Source: Zygnema cylindricum (Eukaryota > Streptophyta > Zygnematophyceae > Zygnematales > Zygnemataceae). Taken from it: a DNA stretch of 62,000 bases. The translations under genes and the position numbers were made by a program. The DNA lies in NCBI GenBank assembly GCA_037447655.1, contig JBBHKE010003319.1, forward strand, positions 1-62,000. The letters are read 5' to 3'. Below the pieces are notes generated by a model. It was not told where the DNA came from, did no database searches, and worked only from the letters and a program-made list of their open reading frames with translations. Shown piece after piece: positions 12,294 to 23,426 of the stretch (positions are counted from its first letter, which is position 1; every line of letters starts with the position of its first letter).

Positions 12294-15200
12294 TCACAGG
12301 CTGGCATCTAAACTCCTGGGTTTGCCACTACCTCTCTGGTTCAGCACACTACGTAGGCGGTGAATTAACTTATCCCACGTCAGCGGCTTACTCACAAATT
12401 CATCAAATCCACTCTGTGCACACTTCACCATGTCTCCATCTGGTTCACCAAAATAAAACAAAGCATTAATTTGGATAAACCTGTAAAAATCATCTTTGGG
12501 CAAGACGTAGTGGCAACACTAGCAAAGAATGATGACAGCTGCAGTGCAAAACAATAAGGATTTCATAAAATTTGATATGAAACCCAAAATGAACGCAAGA
12601 CAATTTAATATTGCAACAAGTGCAAGGAATGGTGTTAATCCAGATGGCAAGATCAAATAAAAAGGAACATCTCCTACCAGCAACCGCCAGCATTCCTTAC
12701 TTAAAAAGATTGTTAATAAACTAAATGGAATAAATAGTTCACTAGATATGAGGATCAAAATCTCAATGCTAAAAAAAATATGCAGCAAAATGTATAAATG
12801 GCCAGAAAATCGGTCACCTCAATCTAATCCGACCAGTAGCTGACATGTACAAGATAGTGATCATCATCATCAGGAAATCAGGAAATCTAATCTGCTGTTT
12901 TATTGGAGATCAACAGGTTGCCACAGGCTCTTGCCACTTACAATCTGCCGCATATTTCATTTTACAATCAGCATTCTGATCACTGTAATCATTCTTCTCC
13001 TCACATAGACTATACATCATTAAGTTCTCCAATCAAAATCTCCACACCTCCATGTTGAGTAAACACCTAAACCACAACACTCCCTCAAATTTATGACACT
13101 AAACACTATTTGCAGGGATTCCGAGTGATTCCTATCGAGGACGATTTTCGGACAGCTAGTAATAACATTATTCAGGGTTTGATACTGGATAAAAAGAAAA
13201 ATTGCTATCACAATATATCATAACCTGTAAAATAACCAAATTAAACGTTTGAGAAGTATGGACATGGAGGAAATGATATTCGGATACAAGAAATGCATAA
13301 TAGATGTATCCTACTTGGTGTACACCAAAATGTACTGCCTGCCACAAAATGTCCGACAGCAAGCTATTTTCCAGTATTTTGTACACGTACAAAGACATAA
13401 AAAGCACCTCATACATACACTTACGAGTAGAGAAGACCACAAAATCAAGTACAAAGTACATAAAACGGTTTTCTATGCGCAGCTGATAATCATCATATGG
13501 ATAATTTATCTGCAGCCTACGAGAGAACTAAGGCAACCATTTGACATAATTTTTTTTTGCTAAGAATTATTCAAGACCTCAAAACCATCAACGTCCAGAC
13601 CATAGTCACCGGCATCCGAACGAAACCGGCCTATTCGGCAGAATGTATTTTAGGATTTAATTCAGTACAAACTGAACCCCTGAATTTTTGCACGGATTTC
13701 CTTTTGCAGAATCCATTGTTGGACAAAACTTCATCCAACCGCAATAACATGCTATAGCTTGAGGAACAAAGCCTGGCTAAGTTTTCATTCTACGTCTACT
13801 GTACTTTGAAACTGTTACTGTTTCACCTGCAATTACATCCACTTTTTCTGCTTTCTTTTCTCAATCTGGTAACATCTACTTTCTTTTTACTATTTCCCTT
13901 TTTTTCACCTTTGAATTCAGTTTTCATCTCCCTGCTTATTGTAATGTCAATTAAGTCATGGGAATGGTCTGATTATGCCATCTTAGGCCAAAAGACCGTA
14001 GGCAATCAATATTGTGAGGTTATAGTAAGAACAAGGGAACATCTACTGGAAACAGAAATACTGGAGCAATCGCAGTGAACATGAAAAGTTGATGAAGCTA
14101 CGGAGTTTGTGTTTTTTTTGCACTTGACATATCTTATGCATTAGGAAATAGATTATTAACACACAGGCATAAACATCAATGTGTCTTTGTAATTCTTTTT
14201 TTCGTTTATGTATTCTTCTTCATCTTCTAACCTAAAAATACATGATCCTACTCCTTCCATGGAAAAACACTTTCTTGTAGCTATAGCTTATAAAATACCC
14301 TAAAAATCTCCAATATAACCTAAAATGTGTTGAAAGAATTTAAGACGCCATGAAACACAGAATTGAAAAACTCCAGATTTAGATAGAAATTGCATCAAAA
14401 ACTACTTTGATTGGCATGGTTTCATAACTGACTAAACATATGGTTTTTTAGAAGCCATAGCATATAGCATGAATGAACATAGACATACCTTGGAGCATTG
14501 TACTTCGTTTGCAAAAGTTTGCAATGCGGTACAAAGCTCAACAAAGCTTGATGCAGTTTTGAACAATATCTTCATAAAGTGGGGTTTTCGCAATGAGCTA
14601 TGCAACTATCATAGACCATTACTCTGTATTATATTCTACTTTATGCCGCAGACTTGCGGCAACATGTATGAGCATACCATCTAAAACTTTCTGTGTGAGG
14701 TTGTAGTCCAGTTGGCACTAAAGTAAACTGAAAAAAAAAAGAGCGAAAAACATGTTGTTCACTAGAATGTTTATAAATAAATAAAATTATGAATCTATAC
14801 CTGCTACATCTGAAGGTTTTCAGTTTTTCACCCGGAAATCCACATTATTGTTAAAAAAACGACTCCCGTTTTTCTGTTGAAACAAAACTAAAACCTATTT
14901 CTTGACAATTCGGTAATCAACTCCACGATAATGTGAAGTTCCAGTGCAAACCAAATCATAATTTGAGAGCTAGGCAGTGAAGGCAACCAAATTATTCTTC
15001 ACAGGATTAAAAGAACCCCCTTGGCCAAGTTTTGTTCAAAAAAGCCATGGGCTGATGTGTCTGCACATGTTCTGGACCATAGTCATTAACAGAGAGAATG
15101 CGGACTACAAGCGTCCTTTCCAGTGTACACAGAAAAAAGTGGAGTAACAGTAACCTTAAACCAAACTGACTAATTAGAAGGAAGGTGTGCTCTTGCACAT

Positions 15201-18200
15201 ATTCCTTACCTGTTACATTTGCAGTAACAGCAAAAATAAGCATACGCCGCCGCTTAGGTGATTGGCAAGCTTCCCAGTCACGAAACTGCTCCACCTGCAT
15301 TTCCCATACTCTTCCTCCATAAAGTCAAGGTCGTGACAGCAGCATTGCATTATTTTCAATTAACTTGATGCTACAATAGGAAGCCACCGCCGTTAGTGAA
15401 GAATATTGAAAACTGCACAGATCTAAAATTGACATAGAGATCTCACAGCTCTCAACCCATCAAGGACAGGCATAATAAGGTCCATAAGGACAAGGTCGAA
15501 CTGCGGAGGCAGTTCCTCCCCTTCCAGAAGGCCTTCTCCCTGGTAGACTGACAGCTCCTCCCCAATATTCCCCTGCATGACCTCTAAAGCCTCTTTCCCA
15601 TTGCATGTAACAGTGACTTGGCATCCAAGGCTCTCTAAAAGCCGCTGGCCCATTGTACGATTCACCACATTATCCTCAACAAGCAGCACCTGCCCACACA
15701 TACCACAACAACACACGAGTTGACGTCTGTGATCCAGGCCGAGAGGAAAGAAGGCCAGATTGCACAAAGTTCACACTTTTGAACAGCAAGATTAAGACCT
15801 TAATCTTTCAACACATTTCCACACTCGAAGAAAAATCAGAATAACCAGGCTGATCAAGAAGAATAATGAACTCAGCACAAACTATCAAAAGAAGTCAACA
15901 ATGCATGGACTATTCTGCAAATTTCTATCAACAAAGTTTATTCTCAAACCCATCCTCCCCATCAACTTCTGCAGAGTACAATGGGGTTTTCATGCGGGCA
16001 CGCACCCACCTTCTGTCCACGAATGAGGCTAAGGTCCTCCTGCGGCAGCCCTGCAACAGCAAGCACCTGCGTGGCACGTGGTTTAAGGGCACCTGCCCCC
16101 CCCGGAAGGCTTCCAAGCCCAGCTCCTGCCACCACTCCTGGCACTAGTCCTGGCCCTGAGCCTGGCTGTTGGACAGGCGGTGGCCCAGGTGGACGACGGC
16201 CAGCTGCACGGGCAGCGCTGGGGGCCGTAGGCCCACTGCGTGCTGCAGGGAGGGGAAGCTCAGGGAGGATGCGCGCACCCTTCCGCCAAATAGTCTCAAC
16301 CTCTTCACCTGACCCCACACTGTTGATGCAATCGACCATAATCAGGAAAAATAAGTCAATTCTCAACCATAAACGTTTCCGTTTGTCCAAAAGAAAGAAA
16401 AGGCAAGAAGATTTTACATGTAAAACTTGATAACTTAGGTTTTCGGGAATATACAGCAAATCTTGAACATCTGATGAAAGGATATTATGGAACCATACAG
16501 TTGTAAATAAAAAGAGCTTCTACTACAGTGCAAGAGCATGCTCTTACAGCTATAACCTTGCAACAACTACAAAAGCATATGCTACAGGTCAAGAACCACA
16601 AAGATTCTTACACAATGTCAAAAAAAGAACCATAGAGCCATGTCAAGAAGCCATCTCAGTGCATTATGATACCCATCATGATCCATCAAAGATAAACATC
16701 GTGCAATACACAATCATTGCAAGCCATCACCAAACTGCAACACAAACAGCTCCCTGAACCGAAAATTAAACACCCAAAGCTGAAGAAGGAACCAGTCACT
16801 GGAAGAGAAAACCAAGCTCACCTTTCGAGGCTTGACTTCTCGGGGGCACTTACCTGTATCAAATGAACAAGTCACAGTGGGCATATTAGACAACATGATC
16901 AAAAATGAGATGGACAGGCTCATGCTGACTTCTAAGTCACAGTGGAACTTCAAAAAGTAAGAAACTAGCAGAACGGTGGCAAATAAGCTTACCATGTTGT
17001 TCAATAACTTGAGCAGAAATCGACTGCTTTCAGACTGATTCTAGCTGATATTACATGAGCCTCCTTAACAATAAAAGTGATTTCAAATTAGAAAACAACA
17101 CAAATTGGCAAGTTTCCTCCTTTGAGCCGATATGCAACTTCGTTTCAGTAACATCAATACGTCAGACAGCAGTGGAGAAAGTAGCCATGAAACCATAAAA
17201 CTTTCAGACCATACACACTCATAAATGCAACGGCCCTTAGGCTAGCTATTTCAGCAAGAGAAGTAGAGATGCAGGGAGGTGATGCTGGAACATTAACCAT
17301 TTGTACCAGTTAGAAAGGAAGATTGAATGGATAGAGTCTGCTAACCAACAATGTCACGCTGTGAGTTTACTGCTATCACTTTCACACAGACCTCAAGATT
17401 CAGCCATCACAAAATGAAAAACCAGTAAGCTAAAGCAGAAGTTCTCAATCATCACATGAACACACAATCTTCCGAAAAGTGGTAAACAATGTAGTAGTTT
17501 CACAGTTTCAGGTGGTCGACTAAGGGGTATGTACAGCCTTGAATGGCAGCCCAGATGCACTTGCATATGTTTATTCAGTATTTTTTTAATAAAAGAAAGT
17601 CACCAAGTAATTTGATGCAAAGTTCATTAGATAGAACATGTACACTGGATCCAATGCCAGCAAATGTCTTTCGAAAAATATCGAAAGGTTTTCAGCCTTG
17701 AGAATACCAAAACAGTTGACCCTGGTAGTGCAGATAAGAAGTTAGCACATGGCCCAATTCTTTAAACCGACCAAGACCTAAAGCATCAAAAGTGCCTTAG
17801 AATCCTGAACATTACAATAAATGTTGTTGCCACAGCAAAATGTCAACAAACAAAAGGGCAATTGACAGTTACAGCAAAATAATTTGCTCACCCCTGCAAT
17901 TGGAAGGAGAGCACGTGAATCGTCCCTGTCATTGCCCCGTCCCTCCTTCACATGTCGAGAAACAATACTCGTATCTGATTCCGCGCCTTCCTCCTCTAAT
18001 TCACTCCGTCCTCTAAGTTCCCGAATCTTGTTTGCATCAAAAGTTGGAGAAACTTTTCCCAGCTTATTTCCTAAAGCTGTCGCATTAACACGTCCCTTGT
18101 CGATTTGCAGCAGCAAATCAGAGTTATACGGAAGCGAGTATGAAGCTGTTTCTGCTGCTGCCCGTCTAAGCGGTGCCCCTCCTTCATGTTCCCCTCGTGA

Positions 18201-20671
18201 GAGAGAAAATGCACTTCTGTGAAGAGAATTTGAATGAGTGAGGCCCGGAGCTATTTTTCGGGAGAGTAACCTTGACTGATTAATTTGTTCATGGTCAGGG
18301 TCTTCGACGGGCTGTTTCATAGAATGAGATTTTGGAGCACTCAATGTGCTTTTAGGGCTGCTGATTGCTGGAGATACAAGAGATGGCAGCGCCAGATTGG
18401 GATCAGGAGGTGTCCAAGCACTTCCCACCTGCGAGAACCAGGATAAGGGACTAACATGTCCAGTCACAGACATCCACACAGCAGCCAACGAAAAAGAATG
18501 AAGCATTTCAGCAGACGAACTTCCGACAATTACATGGCTAACTGCAAACACGTCTGGTTAAATGAACTCATTCTCAATTATTTATATATGAAAGATGGCC
18601 GGTAAATCACCAAAACCAGGTTGTCAATACCAGCGAGTAGGAGTTAAAGAGGCATGGAGAGACGACTGCAGCTTTGCTAAGGACATTGGACAGCATAGTC
18701 CCTTACCATGAGAGAAGCCGAAGAGAGATCTGGCACATCGGAAATGAGGAGCTCTACCCATGCATACCAGCGGGCGCCAAGAGGACGACCTGTGGCCTGC
18801 ACAGTTGCATACGAGCAGTTTCTGCGCATGCGTCGATAGTGCACAACCTGAGACCTGCCTCCAGGCTTGTCGCCGTCACTGAGCATCTGCAGGCAACTGG
18901 TTTACATAGTCAGGGGAAGACATGCAGGAAAAACAAAGCCATGCGACTGGTGCAAGAAATCTTTCTAAATCAGAGTAAAAGGGACTGCATGGACAGAGAG
19001 CCCACCCTTTGAACATCTGCAACATCGTCAGGATGACAGCCCTCCCATGCCACGGAGCCCATCAACTCAGGCTGCCTCCATCCAAGAATACGCTTACAAC
19101 TTGGAGAGATGTAACAAAGGGTCCACTGCCACACATGCTGCACACAACAATTAACAAATGCATGGCACAGCCACCCACTAACAAATCGTATCCCTAACAA
19201 AAACCTTCGAGTCAACAGAAAAACAGCCTCATTATCATTGGAAATTCAAGCCACCATTCAGTCAACGAACGTCAATTGTCCCCAATAGAACCATCCTTCA
19301 ACAAATGAGCACCGTCATCCTAATCAGAATGCATAAACTTGTATATATAAAGTCCTGACGCCTTAAGTCCAGAAGTCATCATAAAAAAGTTGCTTGGCAT
19401 TCAATCTAAAAATACTTCCTAACATGGCAAGAAGTCAGTAAACCTTTCAGAATCAGTGCAAACGAAATTCTACTACCTGGGCTCTTTCGGCAACATATAC
19501 AATCCATGGCGATGTTGCACTCAACATCAGCATGTCAGTAATAAGTGACAAGTCTAGTCCTTCAACCTGCGGACCATCAGAATCCGCAGAATCTGCAGAC
19601 CATGTCTCTCCGCCTGTAGCCCTGCACGTGACCACCAGTTGCAGAAAACCGTAAGCACAATGGCTACCTAAAAGGTGAGATTCAAAAAAATTGAACATTC
19701 TATCTGGCCAATTGGCAAACAACAACAAACTGTTTGTGCATATACGGGAATGAAGTACTTACAGCTTATTCTTCCCTAGTGAAGATACGGGCTGATGTGG
19801 AACAACCCTTCTTTGATCCAGAATGTATGACCTTGAATACATATCTCCAAGCTCGGTGCTTAGAATAATGAGCTCCTCCAAACACCGAATTTCCGCATCC
19901 AGCAAACTGCAGCAACCTTTCAGAGAAACAAACCTAGGGATAACTAAAATACATTATATAGAAAGGACTCGCCAATCCACCAAGGACAAATAGAGTAAAC
20001 GTAAGCATATGAGAATTATTAATGACCTTTATCAGGCAATGCACATGCTTTAATGTTCAGCCTTCATATATTAGTTTGGCTCCATATATTAGTTGAACGA
20101 GTAGCTCCATGTCCAATTTTGAACCACGAAAAATGGTGACATGTGGAGACATGATTGTTAGGATAGTCGAGAAAATCTAGTCATTTCTTGATGGGCTGGA
20201 CACAGATTCCAATGACACCATGTTTTGAAAAAACTCGCATAAACGATTCAATTATGTTCAATAAAATTTAAATCGAACTTCTCCAGGAACAGTTACAACC
20301 CATTATGAAAGCATAAAAGCATACAAAAAAACACTTATGCATGTGGAGCACCACCAGTAAACATGATATCGCACACGTCCAGAAGAATGACATACATCCA
20401 AAAGCATGCAACTATACAAAAATTTGGACAAGTAGCCGCACCCCTGGGTCCTGCGGTCTTCTGGAGTGTCACCGTGCAGGTCGCTGCGACGCTGGTCCAG
20501 TTCATGGTACCACTTGCGGTACAAACGAAGGCGTTCTCCGTCCGAGGTCGCAGCTGGGGGAGCGGCAACCAGCTGTTGCAGCTGCTGCTGAGGAGGAGGA
20601 GACAACTGCTGTTGCTTAGAACCTAGCTGCTGGGGCTGCTTGTTGGCGGTCACTTGACCGGGCAGCATCAT
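12294..20671 (-). CDS. PAS domain plus receiver (response regulator) protein, 11 exons, about 727 aa
   Basis: Exons, all with GT/AG borders and matching phases: 20671-20442, 19906-19763, 19621-19477, 19137-19006, 18886-18707, 18428-17892, 16853-16822, 16319-16010, 15689-15447, 15294-15210, 12439-12294. Residues 1-77 are Gln/Pro-rich. Residues about 150-268 form a PAS domain (ISPSCKRILGWRQPELMG, CHPDDVADVQ, then YATVQATGRPLGARWYAWV). Residues 278-570 are a Ser/Pro/Gly-rich linker. Residues 571-727 are a receiver domain with acidic pair E575/D576 (LLVEDN), phosphoacceptor D640 (LMDLIMP), T675 (AVTAN) and K697 (FVSKPL), so phosphotransfer chemistry looks possible. About 20 extra residues separate D576 from D640. 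No histidine-kinase H, N or G box was found between PAS and receiver. The start at 20671 is uncertain: the frame extends upstream to an acceptor near 20740 with a hydrophobic run, so a further 5' exon is possible. It probably receives phosphate from a separate phosphotransfer protein (inference). Confidence 0.8.
12440..15209 (-). other. Large intron (2.77 kb) splitting the receiver domain
   Basis: The donor at 15209 (CAG/GTAAGG) and acceptor at 12440 (AACCAG) split the receiver domain between the Thr and Lys active-site segments. The other introns of this gene are about 110 to 1,040 bp. I see no nested gene or retroelement coding inside it; the sequence is AT-rich. Confidence 0.6.
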
Positions 20672-21674
20672 CACGGTGAGGACAATGAGAGCGAGAGTAA
20701 AGCGGCGTCCTGAATGCACCCTATGCCTGTCAACAGTATGTCATACGCTATCCGCGAAGGCCAATTTCAGGAATAACAAACTAATCTCTTACCGACCCCA
20801 TAGTTTCAATCATAGATCAAAAGTGCGGCTTGGAACACCTAATGTATCCACTGAAGTAGTAAAACAGGTTCAGTAATTAAGTGCAGGAATGGCAAAGACC
20901 GGTATAATCTACCGTGAATCGCTATCAGTGGAAAAAAATTGGTGTAACGAAACAAACAGTGTTATTAACGCTAACGCTATTTCAATGACCCAAACTTAAC
21001 AAAACATTTTCGCTAATTAACAAACATCAGACGAAAGGCACTTTCCCATGTAGCCGAAACTTAGTCGGTGTGCCCATGTAACCGAATTTTACAATGTTAT
21101 TCCGAATTTTAGCGCAGATTTTACGGTGTACACAGCGAATCGTTATTAGCGTATAGAAATTATTAGTGTATATAATGAATTAGTGTCATGTACCCTAATT
21201 TGTGTATCAATACCATTTTAAAAAAAATGTTTAATTGTAATTTCTCCATAACGCTGATTTGGGTATACATGATCCGCCGTCGTAGCATATACGGTAAAAT
21301 TGGTACAAGTACAAAATCTGACAATCCGTACGACGTGGCGTCCGTCCCATGTACAATTCCATAATTATATTTTGGGTTTGCGAATATACAATCATTACAC
21401 CGTGCATAATTATACACTAAAATAGGTACGAGTATAAATTGTCGAAATGTACGGGTATGTGTACTTTCACGTAAGTTCATTCGTGACTATAATAAGCGTT
21501 TGTTTCGCACGCGATGAATATGATAACAGTAAAATAGGTGCGAGTACAACGTATGCGAAACGTTCATTGTCACGTCGTATAATCGACTCTATGCACCGGG
21601 CTGTAAAACGCAGTTACGTTACAACGCTATGAAACCGTACAATTTCAATATGTTCATTCAGTTAGATTTGTATT
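20672..21674. other. 5' region of the PAS-receiver gene with MITE-end relatives
   Basis: Upstream of the gene the DNA turns AT-rich. Diverged copies of the 24-bp MITE terminus occur at about 20911 (ACCGTGAATCGCTATCAG) and 21129 (CAGCGAATCGTTATTAGCG), in direct orientation. A possible upstream exon border (GTTGACAG acceptor) lies near 20740. No other gene is visible before the retroelement RT fragment at 21675. Confidence 0.45.
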
Positions 21675-22417
21675 GTACAATGAAAATCTTTGTATTGATT
21701 GAAACAAGCCCCCAAACAATGTAACTTAAAACTAGATGAATTTATTACTGGACTAAGATTTCAAAGGATTAGTTCAGATCATTCAGTGTATGTATTGCAA
21801 TGGGAGGATGGGATTCTTTATATTGCTGTATATTTGGATGACTTGCTTTTAATAAGCAAGTCTATGGATGAGATAAATCGAATTAAAGTGGCATTAACGT
21901 CGAGGTTCGAGATGAAGGACCTTGGTGAATCTAAGTATATTTTAGGAATACAGGTAGAGAGAGACAGAAACACAAAACTCATTATGTTAACCCAAAAGGA
22001 AGCAATAATTAATATGCTGGAAAAACTTGAAATGAAACATGTAAAAGGATCTGTAACTCCAATGGAATTCAGACAGAAGCTTGATGGAACTGAGTCAGAC
22101 TCACGTATAATGGTTAGTGAGAGCCTAGAGTCAGGGGAGGAAGAGTTTATGGCTTCAAAGCCGTATAGACAGGTAGTGGGAAGTCTGATATACTTCATGA
22201 ATTTTACGAGATATGACATTGCAGTAGCTGTAGGAGTCCTAAGTAGAAGTCTGCAGAATCCTAAGAAGGCAGACTGGGAAGCTGCAAAAAGAGTTTTGAG
22301 ATATCTTGCAGGGACTCGAGATCTTAAGCTGATACTCGGAGAAGTAGAAGTGAAAATGCATACTACGAGTGACGCCATCTATGGGGATATGCAAAGCCGA
22401 AAATCCACAACCGCCTT
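21675..22417 (+). pseudogene. Copia element B, reverse transcriptase (left piece)
   Basis: The reading begins in the middle of RT (SLY.LKQAPKQ, with a Gly codon turned into TGA) and continues through YLDD at the catalytic site, SRFEMKDLGESKYILGIQVERDR, SLIYFMNFTR and the start of the RNase H region. It is cut at 22417 by the insertion of element A. Gag, protease and integrase are absent on the left, so B is 5'-truncated. The frame resumes at 28767, once one copy of the 5-bp target duplication is removed. Confidence 0.9.
22413..22417. repeat. Left target-site duplication of element A
   Basis: GCCTT lies directly left of the LTR start TGCAATT. It matches GGCTT at 28762-28766 with one mismatch. 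Removing one copy restores the RNase H reading of element B (STTAFVLRIGDG). Confidence 0.85.
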
Positions 22418-23032
22418 TGCAATTCTTTGTCCTCCATTGGACTACATAATACAAGAAGCCTCTAGATCGTATTTAACTAACCCACTTCAAGCAACAACCA
22501 CTGCTACCAAAAAGGGCAAACTGACAATTTGATTGCACCCTGTGCACCCTTAACTCCCCTGAGTCCGTAGCAACAAGAATCACTGAAAACGACCAACCAA
22601 CCGATAAGTTATGAGTGGCAAAAATGCCAAGTTTATACAAACTCTCAAAGGGAGAGAGGTTCATATATACCAAACTCTCTAAGTCCTAAATTCCTCTCAC
22701 AACCCGTATCTATTGAAGTACGCACCAATCATATCACTGTAGGGTACAAAAAAGTACAATGGCAAATGTACTTTTTGTACGTCCCATGTACGGGAACGAC
22801 ATTGAGTGGACGCGTGTCCACTTTTCACTTGTCCTTATGCTCGTCGGAATTCTTACGACCAAATGCCATCCCTCCGCATGGCGCCACGTCATGCCACGTC
22901 TATAAACGCCAAAAGTGACCATTCCGCGATCTCGGCATCGATGTACGCTGTCGGATTAGATTCGATATTGAATGTCCGCCGTAAAAAACAAATGTCCGAT
23001 TCATTTGTTTTCGTGCGAGATAATGTTTGCAC

Positions 23033-23040
23033 TATATAAT
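23033..23040 (-). promoter_or_regulatory. TATA-like box in the LTR of element A
   Basis: ATTATATA on the minus strand lies about 375 bp into the LTR. The same block is kept at 28370-28377 and about 49757 but is lost in the LTR at 53927-54934. If it is the promoter, U3 is about 400 bp and the tRNA-like block lies upstream of it in U3. Confidence 0.5.
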
Positions 23041-23139
23041 ACTTGGTTCCATGTTCTTTCGTTTGCAATTCCGTTAATCAAATTCATGGTTGTAACACTG
23101 TTTAAATAAATATCAAACCTATCATATGTTAACGGACTT

Positions 23140-23215
23140 CTAGGACAGACTGGTTAGAGCTAACGGCTAAGCCGCGCTTTACTGATCGGAGGTTCGAGTC
23201 CTGCCAGACTCAACT
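23140..23215 (+). repeat. tRNA-like block inside the LTR (copy 1)
   Basis: The plus strand carries a D-loop-like TGGTTAGAGC and a near-perfect pol III B box GGTTCGAGTCC, about 40 nt apart. The acceptor and D stems do not pair, so it is not a working tRNA. It is antisense to the retroelement and recurs at the same LTR position at about 28482, 49870 and 54650. It may be a captured tRNA or SINE head. Confidence 0.5.
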
Positions 23216-23413
23216 CTGACATAAGTCACTCTTTAGCCCAACCTGCTTAAGCTAGGATAACCATGGCTCAGCCACCCTCTTCATCCCTCAGTGACTACGA
23301 TAAGTATTGTGGGTAGAGAGAGGAGGCGGAGGCAGGCTGTCCGCCTATTTCCTTTTTCCATTTGTACTAAATTCAAACTGAGAAAACACCACATAAAACT
23401 AGTAATTTCAACA

Positions 23414-23426
23414 CTCCCCTTATTTT
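23414..23426 (-). promoter_or_regulatory. Polypurine tract of element A
   Basis: On the minus strand AAAATAAGGGGAG directly precedes the 3' LTR. This is the expected primer for plus-strand cDNA synthesis. Confidence 0.8.

Larger units (their letters stand above)
22418..23413 (-). repeat. 3' LTR of element A (996 bp)
   Basis: On the minus strand it starts TGTTGAAATTAC and ends AATTGCA. It matches 27753-28761 along its whole length, including a TATA-like block at 23033-23040 and a tRNA-like block at about 23140-23215. Minus-strand ATG-GAG-GAC codons about 20 bp from its end correspond to the gag start. Confidence 0.92.

Noticed and set aside
16010-18551. Possible histidine kinase domain between PAS and receiver
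   Set aside because: I looked for the H box (S-H-E-x-R-T-P type), N box and Gly-rich ATP lid in all exons and introns of this interval and found only low-complexity Ser/Pro/Gly sequence.
21818-22378. Minus-strand open frame of 186 codons over the RT of element B
   Set aside because: It lies antisense to clear RT motifs on the plus strand, including the YLDD site.
23140-23215. Functional tRNA gene in the LTRs
   Set aside because: The B box is good, but acceptor and D stems do not pair and the spacing to the anticodon region is abnormal; it also recurs only as part of the LTR.
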